The position numbers were made by a program, and so were the translations under genes. DNA of 64,000 bases from an uncultured Flavobacteriaceae bacterium (lineage in GTDB: Bacteria > Bacteroidota > Bacteroidia > Flavobacteriales > Flavobacteriaceae): contig CAJYAG010000001.1 in NCBI GenBank assembly GCA_913065125.1, positions 62,001 to 126,000 on the forward strand, in the 5' to 3' direction. Below the pieces are notes generated by a model. The model saw nothing but the letters and a program-made list of their open reading frames with translations, searched no databases and was not told where the DNA came from. Positions 42,084 through 52,324 of the stretch are shown in pieces (the first letter of the stretch is position 1; the number at the start of each line of letters is the position of its first letter).

Positions 42084-43931
42084 TTATCTTTCTCTACGTC
42101 TTCTTCCGAAACCGCCAGATTGTCTGTCAGCAGAACCTCTATCAGGTCTGTCTCCGCCAGCTCTTGGCTTTCTGTCAGAAGAACCGCTTCTTCTTGGAGA
42201 AGATGAACTTCTATCGCTACGTTTTCTTCCGAATCCACCGCCATCAGATTTTGGTGATCTTCTTCCGCTTCTATCTCCGCCACGACCTCTTCCGCCGCCA
42301 GAACGTTCTTTCTTAGTAATTTCTATATTTACACCACGTCCGTTAAATTCTGGATCGTTTTCTTCAAAAGCACTCAATGTTTGTCCTTCAAAGTTTTTAT
42401 CCAATTCAAAGAATGAAAAAGTGTCTAAAATATCAATTGCACCAATTTCTATATTGTCTGTAATACGTTGGTCGTTAATTAAACCAATCAATCGTGCAGG
42501 ATTTAAATCGTCTTTTCTACCTAAGTTGATAAAGAAACGCGTCATGTTTTCGTCTCTTGGTCTTCCTCTTCCGCCAGAATCTCTAGAATCTCCTCTAGAT
42601 GCTGCTAAATCGTTTAAATCTTTTGCGTTTTCGTAGTATGCTAAAAAGTTGTTAAACTCTAGCGAAACAAATTTTTGAATCAATTCTTCTCTATCTAAGC
42701 CATCTAATTTCTCATAAATGCTTGGTAAGAATTCTTCAATTTGTTTTGTATTTACTTCTACATTTTGAACTTTGTCAATTAAATGCATTAATTGATTTTG
42801 GCAAATTTCTTTTCCGCTAGGAACATTTGCTTGTTCAAATTTCTTCTTAATGATTCTTTCTATAGAGCGTAATTTTCCTTTTTCTTTTCCGTTGACCAAT
42901 ACAACCGAAATTCCTTTTTTACCAGCTCTACCAGTTCTACCAGATCTGTGTGTGTAGTTTTCTATTTGGTCTGGTAATTTATGGTTGATTACGTGTGTTA
43001 ATTCAGTAACATCCAAACCACGCGCCGCAACATCTGTTGCCACTAAAATCTGAATACTTTTCTTTCTGAATTTATCCATTACGCCATCACGTTGTCCTTG
43101 CGATAAATCTCCGTGCAACGCATCTGCGCTATAACCATCTTTTATTAAGTTATTTGCAACTTCTTGTGTTTCTCTACGAGTCCTACAAAAAACAATTGCG
43201 TAAATATCTGTATTTACATCTGCAATTCTTTTTAATGCTTCGTAACGTGTACGTTCGTTAACTACATAATATTCGTGACTTACGTCATCAGAACCTTCGT
43301 TCTTTTGCCCAGAAGTAATTTCTATCGGCTTGTTCATGTAGTTTTTTGCAATCGCTTCAACTTCTCTTGGAAAAGTTGCAGAAAATAACAAGGTTTGTTT
43401 TTGAGCAGGAGTTGCTTCTAAAACTTTGTCCAATTCGTCTTTAAAACCCATGTTTAACATTTCATCGGCTTCGTCTAAAACGATCCAACGAATGCTTCCT
43501 AATTTTAAAGCTCTACGTTTAATTAAATCTACTGTTCTACCAGGAGTTCCAACAACTATTTGAGAACCTTTTTTTAATGAACGAATTTGTTCTTCTATGT
43601 TTGCTCCACCATAAACGGTTGTAGTTCTTACACCTTTTATATATTTTGCAAACTCTTCGATGTTTTTTCCAATTTGAACTGCTAGTTCTCTAGTTGGAGA
43701 TAAAATAATTGCTTGTGTGTCTTTACTATTTACATCTAATTGTTGTAAAATAGGCAAACTAAACGCGGCTGTTTTACCGGTTCCGGTTTGTGCAAAAGCT
43801 TTTAAATCTTGTGATGATGCAATTACTTGTGGAATTGCTTTTTCTTGAATTACTGTAGGGTTTTCATAACCCAAATCTGTTAGCGCTTTAGAGATTTCTT
43901 CTCTAAGCCCCAACTCTAAAAATGTTGACAT
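42084..43931 (-). CDS. deaD: DEAD-box RNA helicase (DeaD/CsdA type)
   Basis: A 615-residue protein with all helicase motifs: AQTGTGKT near 47-54, PTRELAVQ, VLDEADEML, FSATFP, and HRSGRTGRAG. A DbpA-type RNA-binding domain follows (about 465-540, FFINLGRKDDLNPARLIGLIND), then an Arg/Gly/Ser/Asp-rich tail (about 545-615) suited to RNA contacts. DeaD-type helicases help ribosome assembly and mRNA decay in the cold. A leader of up to 170 bases without a gene (43932-44100) precedes the start and might hold cold-response structure. Confidence 0.95.
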   Translation of the reverse strand: MSTFLELGLREEISKALTDLGYENPTVIQEKAIPQVIASSQDLKAFAQTGTGKTAAFSLPILQQLDVNSKDTQAIILSPTRELAVQIGKNIEEFAKYIKGVRTTTVYGGANIEEQIRSLKKGSQIVVGTPGRTVDLIKRRALKLGSIRWIVLDEADEMLNMGFKDELDKVLEATPAQKQTLLFSATFPREVEAIAKNYMNKPIEITSGQKNEGSDDVSHEYYVVNERTRYEALKRIADVNTDIYAIVFCRTRRETQEVANNLIKDGYSADALHGDLSQGQRDGVMDKFRKKSIQILVATDVAARGLDVTELTHVINHKLPDQIENYTHRSGRTGRAGKKGISVVLVNGKEKGKLRSIERIIKKKFEQANVPSGKEICQNQLMHLIDKVQNVEVNTKQIEEFLPSIYEKLDGLDREELIQKFVSLEFNNFLAYYENAKDLNDLAASRGDSRDSGGRGRPRDENMTRFFINLGRKDDLNPARLIGLINDQRITDNIEIGAIDILDTFSFFELDKNFEGQTLSAFEENDPEFNGRGVNIEITKKERSGGGRGRGGDRSGRRSPKSDGGGFGRKRSDRSSSSPRRSGSSDRKPRAGGDRPDRGSADRQSGGFGRRRRER

Positions 43932-44100
43932 GCTGTGAACAATTGTGAATTCACAGACGCCAGTATCTGTAAACTCGGTTTATAAACGCTTTAGAATCTG
44001 TTACTTATTAAACTGGGTAACAACTATCTAATTCTCCTTAATTCTTATAATTAAGAGCGCGCAAAGGTACGTTAAAAAAAATGAATTGACCTAACAAGAT

Positions 44101-45489
44101 TTAGTCTTTCTGTAAAGTCTTTAATTGTTTGTGAATTCTAGAGCTATTAATAGAAGCAAAACCATTTACAATTTTACCTTGCTTATTAATTAATAAAGTT
44201 CTTGGTAATTGACTCGTTAAAAACTCATTAGCCTTACTTTCTGAGTCGATAAAAAATTGCTGTTTAATATCAATTCCTTTGATAGGCGAATGTACAGTTG
44301 AAGAAGAAATTTTTACACCAATAAAATTAAGTTTTGGAAACTCTTTTGATAAATAATTAATTCTAGAATCTAAATATGCACCACTTATATAATTAGGATT
44401 CCAAAGGTAAATAACACTATTTTTACCTTTCGTCAATCTTTTTATGTTGTGTTTGGTGTTGTTAAAATCTAACACATCAAAAGCAGGCAATTGAATTCCT
44501 TTGTTTAATCTTTTTACATCGTTTATCAAACGCTGAATTTCTTTTTTGTCTTCTATGTCTGTACTTAATTTAAAGTAGGTAAAAAAGGCTTCTTTATTGA
44601 TGTTGCAAGTAGATTTGTCAATAAAATCATTTACAACCATTTGTCTTAAAAAAGTATTTTTTAGTTTTTCGCTAGCAATGCTTTCATCAATTGTATTTAA
44701 TAAAGCAACTGTAAATTCGTTTGATTTACTTAAAAAACCTTTAGCATACACAGTATTGTAAAACCTATTAACAATGTATTGTGTGTACGATCTTAAATAC
44801 ATTAAGTCGCTATTATTTAAATCGATAGTATTTCTATAGGTGTAAAAATTTGCGTCTAATTTCGGAAAATCAGCTGTTTTATTAATGTCTTTATATTTAG
44901 CAGGATATCTTTCGAATCGGTTATAAACAGGATATTTAGCAACAATTTCTAAAATTTCTGAATAATTTTCAGGTAAATTGGTTTGTCTTAATTTAAAATC
45001 ATCAATTTTTTTCTGTCTTAAACTTAAGATAGAATCTAATTTGGCTTTAAAAAAGGTTGGCTCTAAGCCATAAAAAGAATAAATAGTATGGTTGTAGCGC
45101 TCTTTTTCGTTTTCTAAAAAACAGTCGATAAGGATGTTGTTTTTCTCGGCTCCAATTCCACTAAAAACTAAAGATTCATCAAAATCCCAAGTATTTAATC
45201 GAATAGAAATACTGTCTTTTGGTTGAATGTAAATATATTGATTTTCGTTACCGTGAATAAAGTAGTAAAAACCTTCATTAAAATCTTTGTAAGACCCTAT
45301 AAATTTATCTTCTTTGTCTAAAAATAAGCTATCTATTAGTTTCTCATTTTGATACAACAACACAAAATCTGTTTTTGGGTGTATAATTTTACCTCCAAAA
45401 TACGTAAGATTTTCTTTGTTAGAAGTTGTACAACTTCCAATTAAGACTAGTGCTGCAAGAGAAAAACAATATTTTATAAATCGATTCAT
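44101..45489 (-). CDS. Thioredoxin-fold lipoprotein lacking the CXXC motif
   Basis: A 462-residue protein with a lipobox (LVLIGSC, Cys20). The C-terminal 130 residues follow the TlpA/AhpC fold (IQLPAFDVLDFNNTKHNIKRL, NSVIYLWNPNYIS, LNFIGVKI, and the cis-proline loop SQLPRTLLINKQGKIV). Where redox-active members have WCxxC, this has WNPNYIS, so it cannot do thiol chemistry. The N-terminal 330 residues are a DUF4369-like beta part followed by helices. It is probably a structural or binding protein at the outer membrane. Confidence 0.72.
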   Translation of the reverse strand: MNRFIKYCFSLAALVLIGSCTTSNKENLTYFGGKIIHPKTDFVLLYQNEKLIDSLFLDKEDKFIGSYKDFNEGFYYFIHGNENQYIYIQPKDSISIRLNTWDFDESLVFSGIGAEKNNILIDCFLENEKERYNHTIYSFYGLEPTFFKAKLDSILSLRQKKIDDFKLRQTNLPENYSEILEIVAKYPVYNRFERYPAKYKDINKTADFPKLDANFYTYRNTIDLNNSDLMYLRSYTQYIVNRFYNTVYAKGFLSKSNEFTVALLNTIDESIASEKLKNTFLRQMVVNDFIDKSTCNINKEAFFTYFKLSTDIEDKKEIQRLINDVKRLNKGIQLPAFDVLDFNNTKHNIKRLTKGKNSVIYLWNPNYISGAYLDSRINYLSKEFPKLNFIGVKISSSTVHSPIKGIDIKQQFFIDSESKANEFLTSQLPRTLLINKQGKIVNGFASINSSRIHKQLKTLQKD

Positions 45490-45675
45490 TTATTCATTTT
45501 AAACTACAAGCAAAATTACATATACATCTTTCAATAACTTGTTAATACGCTGTTAAAGTATTAAAAAAAAGCTTCTCTTTAAAATGATTTTTTTACTTCT
45601 ATATTGTAATGTTTTATAAAAGGCAAAGATTCTATTTTTAAAGCTAAAAACAGCCAAAACTCCCTATAAATTTTA

Positions 45676-45683
45676 TACTTTTG
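45676..45683 (+). promoter_or_regulatory. Probable -7 box of the ABC-F gene
   Basis: TACTTTTG matches TAnnTTTG exactly and lies 22 bp before the ATG at 45706. The remaining upstream stretch back to 45490 shows no further structure. Confidence 0.6.
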
Positions 45684-45702
45684 CAAAAATTTAAAATTAT
45701 AG

Positions 45703-47325
<1,623 letters not shown>

Positions 47326-47332
47326 AATAAAA

Positions 47333-47364
47333 AAAAAAAGGAAGCGAATTCTCTTCCTTTTTTT
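47333..47364 (+). terminator. Terminator of the ABC-F gene
   Basis: AAAAAAAGGAAG (47333-47344) pairs with CTTCCTTTTTTT (47353-47364), eight-base loop. Confidence 0.85.
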
Positions 47365-47382
47365 ATACTAATTTTTTATATA

Positions 47383-47435
47383 TCACCTCGATCGGAGTCG
47401 AGAGGTTTATGAGTTCTCGAGTTCGCTTGAATAAA
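47383..47435. repeat. Third copy of the CTCGA-rich dispersed repeat
   Basis: ACCTCGATCGGAGTCGAGAGG (20-base core CCTCGATCGGAGTCGAGAGG at 47387-47406) then TTCTCGAGTTCGCTTGAAT. Clearly related to the repeats at 14194-14296 and 18930-18993. Confidence 0.6.
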
Positions 47436-47444
47436 CATATAGAT

Positions 47445-48386
47445 TTATTTTTTCTGCAACGGACTAATAATCTTTACATCAGAAAAAGAAATGGCACCTC
47501 TTACAATTCCATCAATCGTTGTTTTTAGCGCTTCAATCAATTGCATTTTTAATTGCGATTTATGATAAATCAAACTCACTTCTCTTGCTGGTGGCGGATT
47601 GGTGAATTCGCGCAAATGACTTTTATCTACGTCGTTTAAATCTAAGGTGTGTAAATAAGGCAACAATGTCATTCCCAAACCTTCTTTTGTTAATTTGATA
47701 AGCGTATCAAAACTTCCACTAGCCAATTGAAACGATTTCTTATTGTCTGTTTTAAATGTTCTACACAGGTTAATAACACTTTCTTTAAAGCAATGTCCGT
47801 CTTCTAACAACAAAATATCGTCCATTTCTAATTCATCTGTATTGATTACTTTTTCTTTAAAAAGACGATGATTCTCTGGAATCAAACCCACAAAAGGTTC
47901 GTAATACAACGGACGTTCTTTAATGGCTTCATTTTCTAACGGAGTGGCAGCAATCGCTGCATCAATATGTCCGTCTGTTAATTTTCGTATAATTTCTTCT
48001 GTGGTTAATTCTTCAATAATCAATTTTACTTTCGGATATTTTTTAGTAAAATTATTTAAGAACATCGGTAATAATGTTGGCATCACTGTAGGAATTATTC
48101 CCAATTTAAATTCGCCTCCAATAAATCCTTTTTGTTGATGTACAATATCTGTAATTCTATTACTTTCATCCACAATAATTTTAGCTTGTTCTACAATTTT
48201 CTTTCCAATGTCTGTCAATTCAATAGGTTTTGTAGAACGATTAAATATTTTAGCACTTAATTCGTCTTCTAATTTTTGTATTTGCATGCTCAAAGTTGGT
48301 TGCGTCACAAAACTATGTTCAGCAGCGATTGTAAAATTCTGATATTCTGCTACAGAAAGCACGTATTTTAATTGTGTTATGGTCAT
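47445..48386 (-). CDS. oxyR: Peroxide-sensing LysR regulator OxyR
   Basis: A 313-residue LysR-type protein. The N-terminal winged helix (MTITQLKYVLSVAEYQNFTIAAEH) precedes the effector domain, which has the two redox cysteines at Cys199 and Cys208 in EDGHCFKESVINLC, the same spacing and position as in E. coli OxyR. Oxidation to a disulfide turns on peroxide defence. It is divergent from dps, a classic target, with a 105-bp shared control region. Confidence 0.93.
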   Translation of the reverse strand: MTITQLKYVLSVAEYQNFTIAAEHSFVTQPTLSMQIQKLEDELSAKIFNRSTKPIELTDIGKKIVEQAKIIVDESNRITDIVHQQKGFIGGEFKLGIIPTVMPTLLPMFLNNFTKKYPKVKLIIEELTTEEIIRKLTDGHIDAAIAATPLENEAIKERPLYYEPFVGLIPENHRLFKEKVINTDELEMDDILLLEDGHCFKESVINLCRTFKTDNKKSFQLASGSFDTLIKLTKEGLGMTLLPYLHTLDLNDVDKSHLREFTNPPPAREVSLIYHKSQLKMQLIEALKTTIDGIVRGAISFSDVKIISPLQKK

Positions 48387-48400
48387 TTCATCAATATTTT

Positions 48401-48465
48401 TGATAAAGATATTAAAACTATCAATTAAACTTATGCTTTTTAGCTGAAATCTTATTGTAACTTTG
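48401..48465 (+). promoter_or_regulatory. oxyR/dps control region: dyad and -7 box
   Basis: TGATA-N13-TATCA (48401-48423) is a dyad suited to a LysR-type tetramer and lies close to the oxyR start. TAACTTTG (48458-48465) is a TAnnTTTG box 26 bp upstream of the dps ATG. OxyR binding here is inferred from position only. Confidence 0.5.
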
Positions 48466-48491
48466 AAGTGAACATAAAAAACACACTAAAG

Positions 48492-48965
48492 ATGAACAAA
48501 ACAGTATTAGGATTAGACAAAAAAGAAACGAAAGATTTAGTGAATGAATTAAATGTTTTGTTGGCAAATTTTCAAGTTTATTATCAAAGTTTAAGAGGTT
48601 TGCACTGGAATATTAAAGGGAAAAATTTCTTCGAGTTGCATGTAAAGTTTGAGGAGTTGTATGACGATTCTCAAATAAAAATTGATATGATTGCAGAACG
48701 AATTTTAACCTTGCAAGGAAAGCCATTGCATACTTTTAGCGAGTACACTTCATTGGCAACAGTTCCGGTAGCGAAAGATATTTCTAATGATGTAGAAGCA
48801 GTAGAAGTTGTTGTAAATTCACTTTCAGAATTGTTATCAATAGAAAGAGAAATTTTAATAAATTCTGGAGAAGCAAATGATGAAGGAACCAATGCAATGA
48901 TGAGTGATTTTATTGCAGAACAAGAAAAAACTATTTGGATGATGAATTCTTGGTTAGGCAAATAA
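48492..48965 (+). CDS. dps: Dps ferritin-like DNA-protecting protein
   Basis: A 157-residue protein; the ATG at 48492 (MNKTVLGLDKKE) is chosen over a GTG frame start 24 bp upstream that would lie on the promoter. The ferroxidase ligands are visible: LRGLHWNIKG (His) and HVKFEELYDDSQIKIDMIAERI (Asp, Glu). It forms a 12-mer that oxidises and stores iron using hydrogen peroxide. Divergence from oxyR supports peroxide control. Confidence 0.95.
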   Translation: MNKTVLGLDKKETKDLVNELNVLLANFQVYYQSLRGLHWNIKGKNFFELHVKFEELYDDSQIKIDMIAERILTLQGKPLHTFSEYTSLATVPVAKDISNDVEAVEVVVNSLSELLSIEREILINSGEANDEGTNAMMSDFIAEQEKTIWMMNSWLGK

Positions 48966-48983
48966 TAACAGTGATTTTTAATA

Positions 48984-49015
48984 AAAAAAAGAGCAACAAT
49001 TGTTGCTCTTTTTTT
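48984..49015. terminator. Bidirectional terminator between dps and the acyltransferase gene
   Basis: GAGCAACAATTGTTGCTC (48991-49008) is a perfect palindrome flanked by A7 and T7. Confidence 0.9.
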
Positions 49016-49036
49016 ATGCTCTAATTTTGCAAGTTT

Positions 49037-49843
49037 TTAACTCCAAAACTCACGTTTCTTGTTTAATTCTTCTTCTTGTTTTGCGTACTCTTCTGGTGTT
49101 AATACTTTTAAAAATGAAGGATGCTGTTCTATGGCAAATTCAATTTTACTAACAATTTCTGCAACAGATTCATTTTCGTAATCTATTTCTAATGGTTCTT
49201 TAATAACCATTGACTGCAATACATTTCGTTTTTTTATGGCCAACCCTTTTTTATCGAATGAGCGTCTAAAACCATCAATAACTACAGGTACAACTACAGG
49301 TTTGTAAGTTTTAATAATGTGAGCAGTTCCTCTTCTAATGGGTTTAAACGGGGTAGTTGTTCCTTGAGGGAATGTTATTACCCAACCATCTTTAAGGGCT
49401 TTACCAATATTAGAAATGTCAGAATTTTTTACTTGTCTGGTTACATTTTTCCCATTACTTCTCCATGTTCTTTCAATAGAAACAGAACCTGCGTATGCAA
49501 AAATTTTAGGTAATAATCCAGAGCGCATAGTTTCGCCGGCAGCAACATAGTAAAGGTTTAGTTTTGGTTGCCATATATAGCCAATATTTTTAATATTGTT
49601 ATCTCTACCTTTTAAGGCAGCATTAAATACATGAAACATTGCTGTTACATCTGCAAAATATGTTTGATGATTGGAGATAAAAAGCACATTGCTTTCAGGT
49701 AAATTTCTGATTACTTCAGAGCCTTCAATTTGTAAATTGTTAAAGCGTCTATATCTACCATGAGAAACAGCTGCAAAAATTCGAATAATCCATTTTTTTA
49801 CAAACAGAATATGTCCAAAAGGATTTCTTTTGAATAGAGGCAT
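49037..49843 (-). CDS. 1-acyl-glycerol-3-phosphate acyltransferase family (PlsC-like)
   Basis: A 268-residue protein. The HX4D motif is seen in SNHQTYFADV, and the phosphate-binding region in FPQGTTTPFKPIRRGTAHI, where PlsC usually has FPEGTR. A hydrophobic N-terminal segment is weak, so the protein is probably peripheral. It would acylate lysophosphatidate or a related lipid. The change of the Glu in FPEG to Gln is unusual and might alter specificity. No lipid gene is beside it. Confidence 0.8.
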   Translation of the reverse strand: MPLFKRNPFGHILFVKKWIIRIFAAVSHGRYRRFNNLQIEGSEVIRNLPESNVLFISNHQTYFADVTAMFHVFNAALKGRDNNIKNIGYIWQPKLNLYYVAAGETMRSGLLPKIFAYAGSVSIERTWRSNGKNVTRQVKNSDISNIGKALKDGWVITFPQGTTTPFKPIRRGTAHIIKTYKPVVVPVVIDGFRRSFDKKGLAIKKRNVLQSMVIKEPLEIDYENESVAEIVSKIEFAIEQHPSFLKVLTPEEYAKQEEELNKKREFWS

Positions 49844-49907
49844 TAATAGTTGGTTTTTATTTTACTAGTTAGTTGATTGCTAAAATACAAAAGAATATAA
49901 CATCACC

Positions 49908-50534
49908 CTATTTTAATAATTCTTTAATTTCATTAAGAATCATAGCAGTTGCGCCCCATACGATGTAATTATTTAATTTAAAGCATGGTACGTCAATATT
50001 TTTAGCATATGAAGTTGTTATGTTTATGGATGAAATATTAGCATCATCTAGAAGCTCTTTTAGTAAAACATCAAAAACGTGTGCTACTTCGTGGTTTGTT
50101 TTAAAAAGCGGTTTTTTTTCAGTAAAAGCGATAAAAGGAGTTGCTAAAAAATTACTTGGAGGAATGTAAACATCAGTAATTTCTCTAATCACAGTAATAC
50201 TTTCTTTTAACACGCCAACTTCTTCGAAAGCTTCTCTTAAAGCGGTTTCTTGAAGGTTCTTATCCGATTTTTCTATTTTTCCGCCAGGAAAACTAATTTG
50301 TGCAGAATGAGTTCCATTATAACTTGCTCTTTGTGTAAGTAAAAAACAAGTTTCACCTTCATTATTTGGATAAAATAAAGCTAAAACAGCTGCTTTTTTT
50401 GGATTGCTAGCGGCAATTTTTTCTGCATTATATTGTAATCGCATTTTTGGAGCCAATCGGAACTGAGATTCTAATCCGCCAATTTGTGCAGTTTGTAAAT
50501 GGTTTATTGTATTAATAAATGAAGTAAATTTCAC
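49908..50534 (-). CDS. Nudix hydrolase, CoA pyrophosphatase type
   Basis: A 208-residue protein. The Nudix box is seen in GGKIEKSDKNLQETALREAF followed by EEVGV, and the upstream segment CFLLTQRASYNGTHSAQISFPG is characteristic of CoA-diphosphatases (UPF0035/NudL-like). It hydrolyses CoA or its derivatives to 3',5'-ADP and acyl-phosphopantetheine. It is followed upstream by a small membrane protein gene 8 bp away. Confidence 0.88.
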   Translation of the reverse strand: MKFTSFINTINHLQTAQIGGLESQFRLAPKMRLQYNAEKIAASNPKKAAVLALFYPNNEGETCFLLTQRASYNGTHSAQISFPGGKIEKSDKNLQETALREAFEEVGVLKESITVIREITDVYIPPSNFLATPFIAFTEKKPLFKTNHEVAHVFDVLLKELLDDANISSINITTSYAKNIDVPCFKLNNYIVWGATAMILNEIKELLK

Positions 50535-50542
50535 TAGTTATC

Positions 50543-50848
50543 TTAATTTTTAAAGCATCTTTTAAATCCAATTCTACTTAACATCTTCTTTTCAAAATTC
50601 CAAAAAAAGGTAAACTGACCGAAAAGCCATCCATAAAAAACAATTAAAACTTGATAAAAAGGGAAAACTAATAAGATTCTTAAAGGTCTATATATCCAAG
50701 GATTTGTGGTTGCTTGGTCTAGACCTATAAAATTTAAAATTGGTTTTGCGATAAATAAAGCACTAAAACCAGTAATTGAAAACACCAATAAAATAATAAA
50801 GACTTGTACATTGGAAGTTAGCCCCCAACGTTTTTTTAATTTTTCCAT
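50543..50848 (-). CDS. Small membrane protein, DUF6787-like
   Basis: A 101-residue protein from the ATG at 50848 (MEKLKKRWGLTSNVQ), preferred over an ATG 57 bp upstream because flavobacterial homologues, as I remember them, begin at this motif. Two membrane helices (FIILLVFSITGFSALFIAKP and LRILLVFPFYQVLIVFYGWLFG) and a basic tail (KKMLSRIGFKRCFK). Function unknown; 8 bp from the Nudix gene and probably co-transcribed. Confidence 0.7.
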   Translation of the reverse strand: MEKLKKRWGLTSNVQVFIILLVFSITGFSALFIAKPILNFIGLDQATTNPWIYRPLRILLVFPFYQVLIVFYGWLFGQFTFFWNFEKKMLSRIGFKRCFKN

Positions 50849-50990
50849 TTTTACTAATATAGCGCAAAAATACAATTTGATTCTAGTTAGTAAAAATTTA
50901 ATCAACTAGATTTTTAAAATAACGCCAAGAAATTTGGAGGATGGATTTTATTTTTTTTACCTTTCAAAACTATAATTATAATCTTATTAA

Positions 50991-52298
50991 ATGAAAAAAT
51001 TAGCATTACACTGGAGAATACTATTAGGAATGTTGTTAGGAGTTGTTTTTGCTCTGATTATGACAAATTTTGATTTTGGAAAAGACTTTATAAAAGATTG
51101 GATAAAACCTTTTGGTACCATTTTTATCAATTCATTAAAATTAATTGCAATACCGCTTATTTTAGCAGCATTAATTAAAGGAGTTTCAGATTTAAAAGAT
51201 ATTTCTAAACTTTCTAAAATGGGAGGTAGAACAATTGGTATTTATATTGTGACTACTGTTATTGCTGTTTCTATCGGTTTGGTATTGGTAAATATTATAA
51301 AACCAGGCAAACAAATCACCGAATCTACTAGAACAGAAATGGTAGAAAGTTATAGTACAGATACTACAAAATATAAAGATGAAGCTGCAAAGCAAAAGCA
51401 AGACGGACCTCTACAAGCTTTAGTTGACTTAGTACCAGAAAATATTTTTGCAGCAGCAACTAGTAACAGAAATATGCTACAAGTTATCTTTTTTGCAATG
51501 TTTTTTGGAATTGGGTTGATATTAATTCCAGAAGAAAAAGGAGAAACAGTAAAGAAATTTTTTGACGGATTTAATGAAGTCATACTAAAAATGGTTGACT
51601 TAATAATGTTAGCAGCTCCATACGGGGTATTTGCTTTGTTAGCAGCATTGGTTGTAGAGTCGCCAAGTTTAGATTTATTTAAAGCATTAGGTTGGTATGC
51701 AATAACTGTTGTTGGAGGTTTAATATTGATGATTGTTGTTTATAATATTTTGGTTGTTGTTTTTACGAAAAAATCTCCAAGCTTTTTTATGAAAGCATTA
51801 GCTCCAGCACAATTACTAGCATTTTCAACTAGTTCTAGTGCAGCTACGCTACCTGTTACTATGGAAAGAGTAACAGAGCATATAGGAGTAGAAGAAGAAG
51901 TAGCAAGTTTTGTGTTGCCAATTGGTGCAACTATAAATATGGACGGTACAAGCTTATACCAAGCGGTTGCAGCGGTCTTTATTGCACAAGCATTTGGAAT
52001 GGAATTAGAGTTTTCAACTCAATTAGGAATTATTGCTACGGCAACATTAGCATCTATTGGTTCTGCTGCTGTGCCAGGAGCAGGAATGGTTATGTTAGTC
52101 GGAGTTTTAGGCTATGCTGGTATTCCGGAAGCTGGTTTGGCATTAATCTTTGCAGTCGATAGACCGTTGGATATGTGTAGAACAATCGTTAATGTAACCG
52201 GAGATGCAGCAGTATCGATGTTGGTTGCAAAATCTGTTGGTAAATTAGGAGAACCTCATGTTCAAAATTGGGACGATAATTACGACGCTGTTAAATAA
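50991..52298 (+). CDS. Dicarboxylate/amino-acid:cation symporter (DAACS family)
   Basis: A 435-residue protein with eight membrane segments and two re-entrant loops. The substrate/ion motifs are clear: the serine-rich hairpin STSSSAATLPVTME, NMDGTSLYQAVAAVF and the second hairpin (IGSAAVPGAGMVML). It imports glutamate, aspartate or C4-dicarboxylates with sodium or protons. It is followed by the ATP-grasp gene after 26 bp and may share its transcript. Confidence 0.92.
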   Translation: MKKLALHWRILLGMLLGVVFALIMTNFDFGKDFIKDWIKPFGTIFINSLKLIAIPLILAALIKGVSDLKDISKLSKMGGRTIGIYIVTTVIAVSIGLVLVNIIKPGKQITESTRTEMVESYSTDTTKYKDEAAKQKQDGPLQALVDLVPENIFAAATSNRNMLQVIFFAMFFGIGLILIPEEKGETVKKFFDGFNEVILKMVDLIMLAAPYGVFALLAALVVESPSLDLFKALGWYAITVVGGLILMIVVYNILVVVFTKKSPSFFMKALAPAQLLAFSTSSSAATLPVTMERVTEHIGVEEEVASFVLPIGATINMDGTSLYQAVAAVFIAQAFGMELEFSTQLGIIATATLASIGSAAVPGAGMVMLVGVLGYAGIPEAGLALIFAVDRPLDMCRTIVNVTGDAAVSMLVAKSVGKLGEPHVQNWDDNYDAVK

Positions 52299-52324
52299 GT
52301 AAAAACAAACTAATTTTAATAAAA

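Noticed and set aside
42050..42316. Frames in both directions over the end of the helicase gene, including an 88-residue plus-strand frame
   Set aside because: They overlap the Arg/Gly-rich tail and the terminator; the composition is a by-product of the repeat-like tail coding.
43932..44100. Riboswitch or cold-shock thermosensor in the helicase leader
   Set aside because: Only a small CTTAATT/AATTAAG hairpin is visible; no known element could be recognised.
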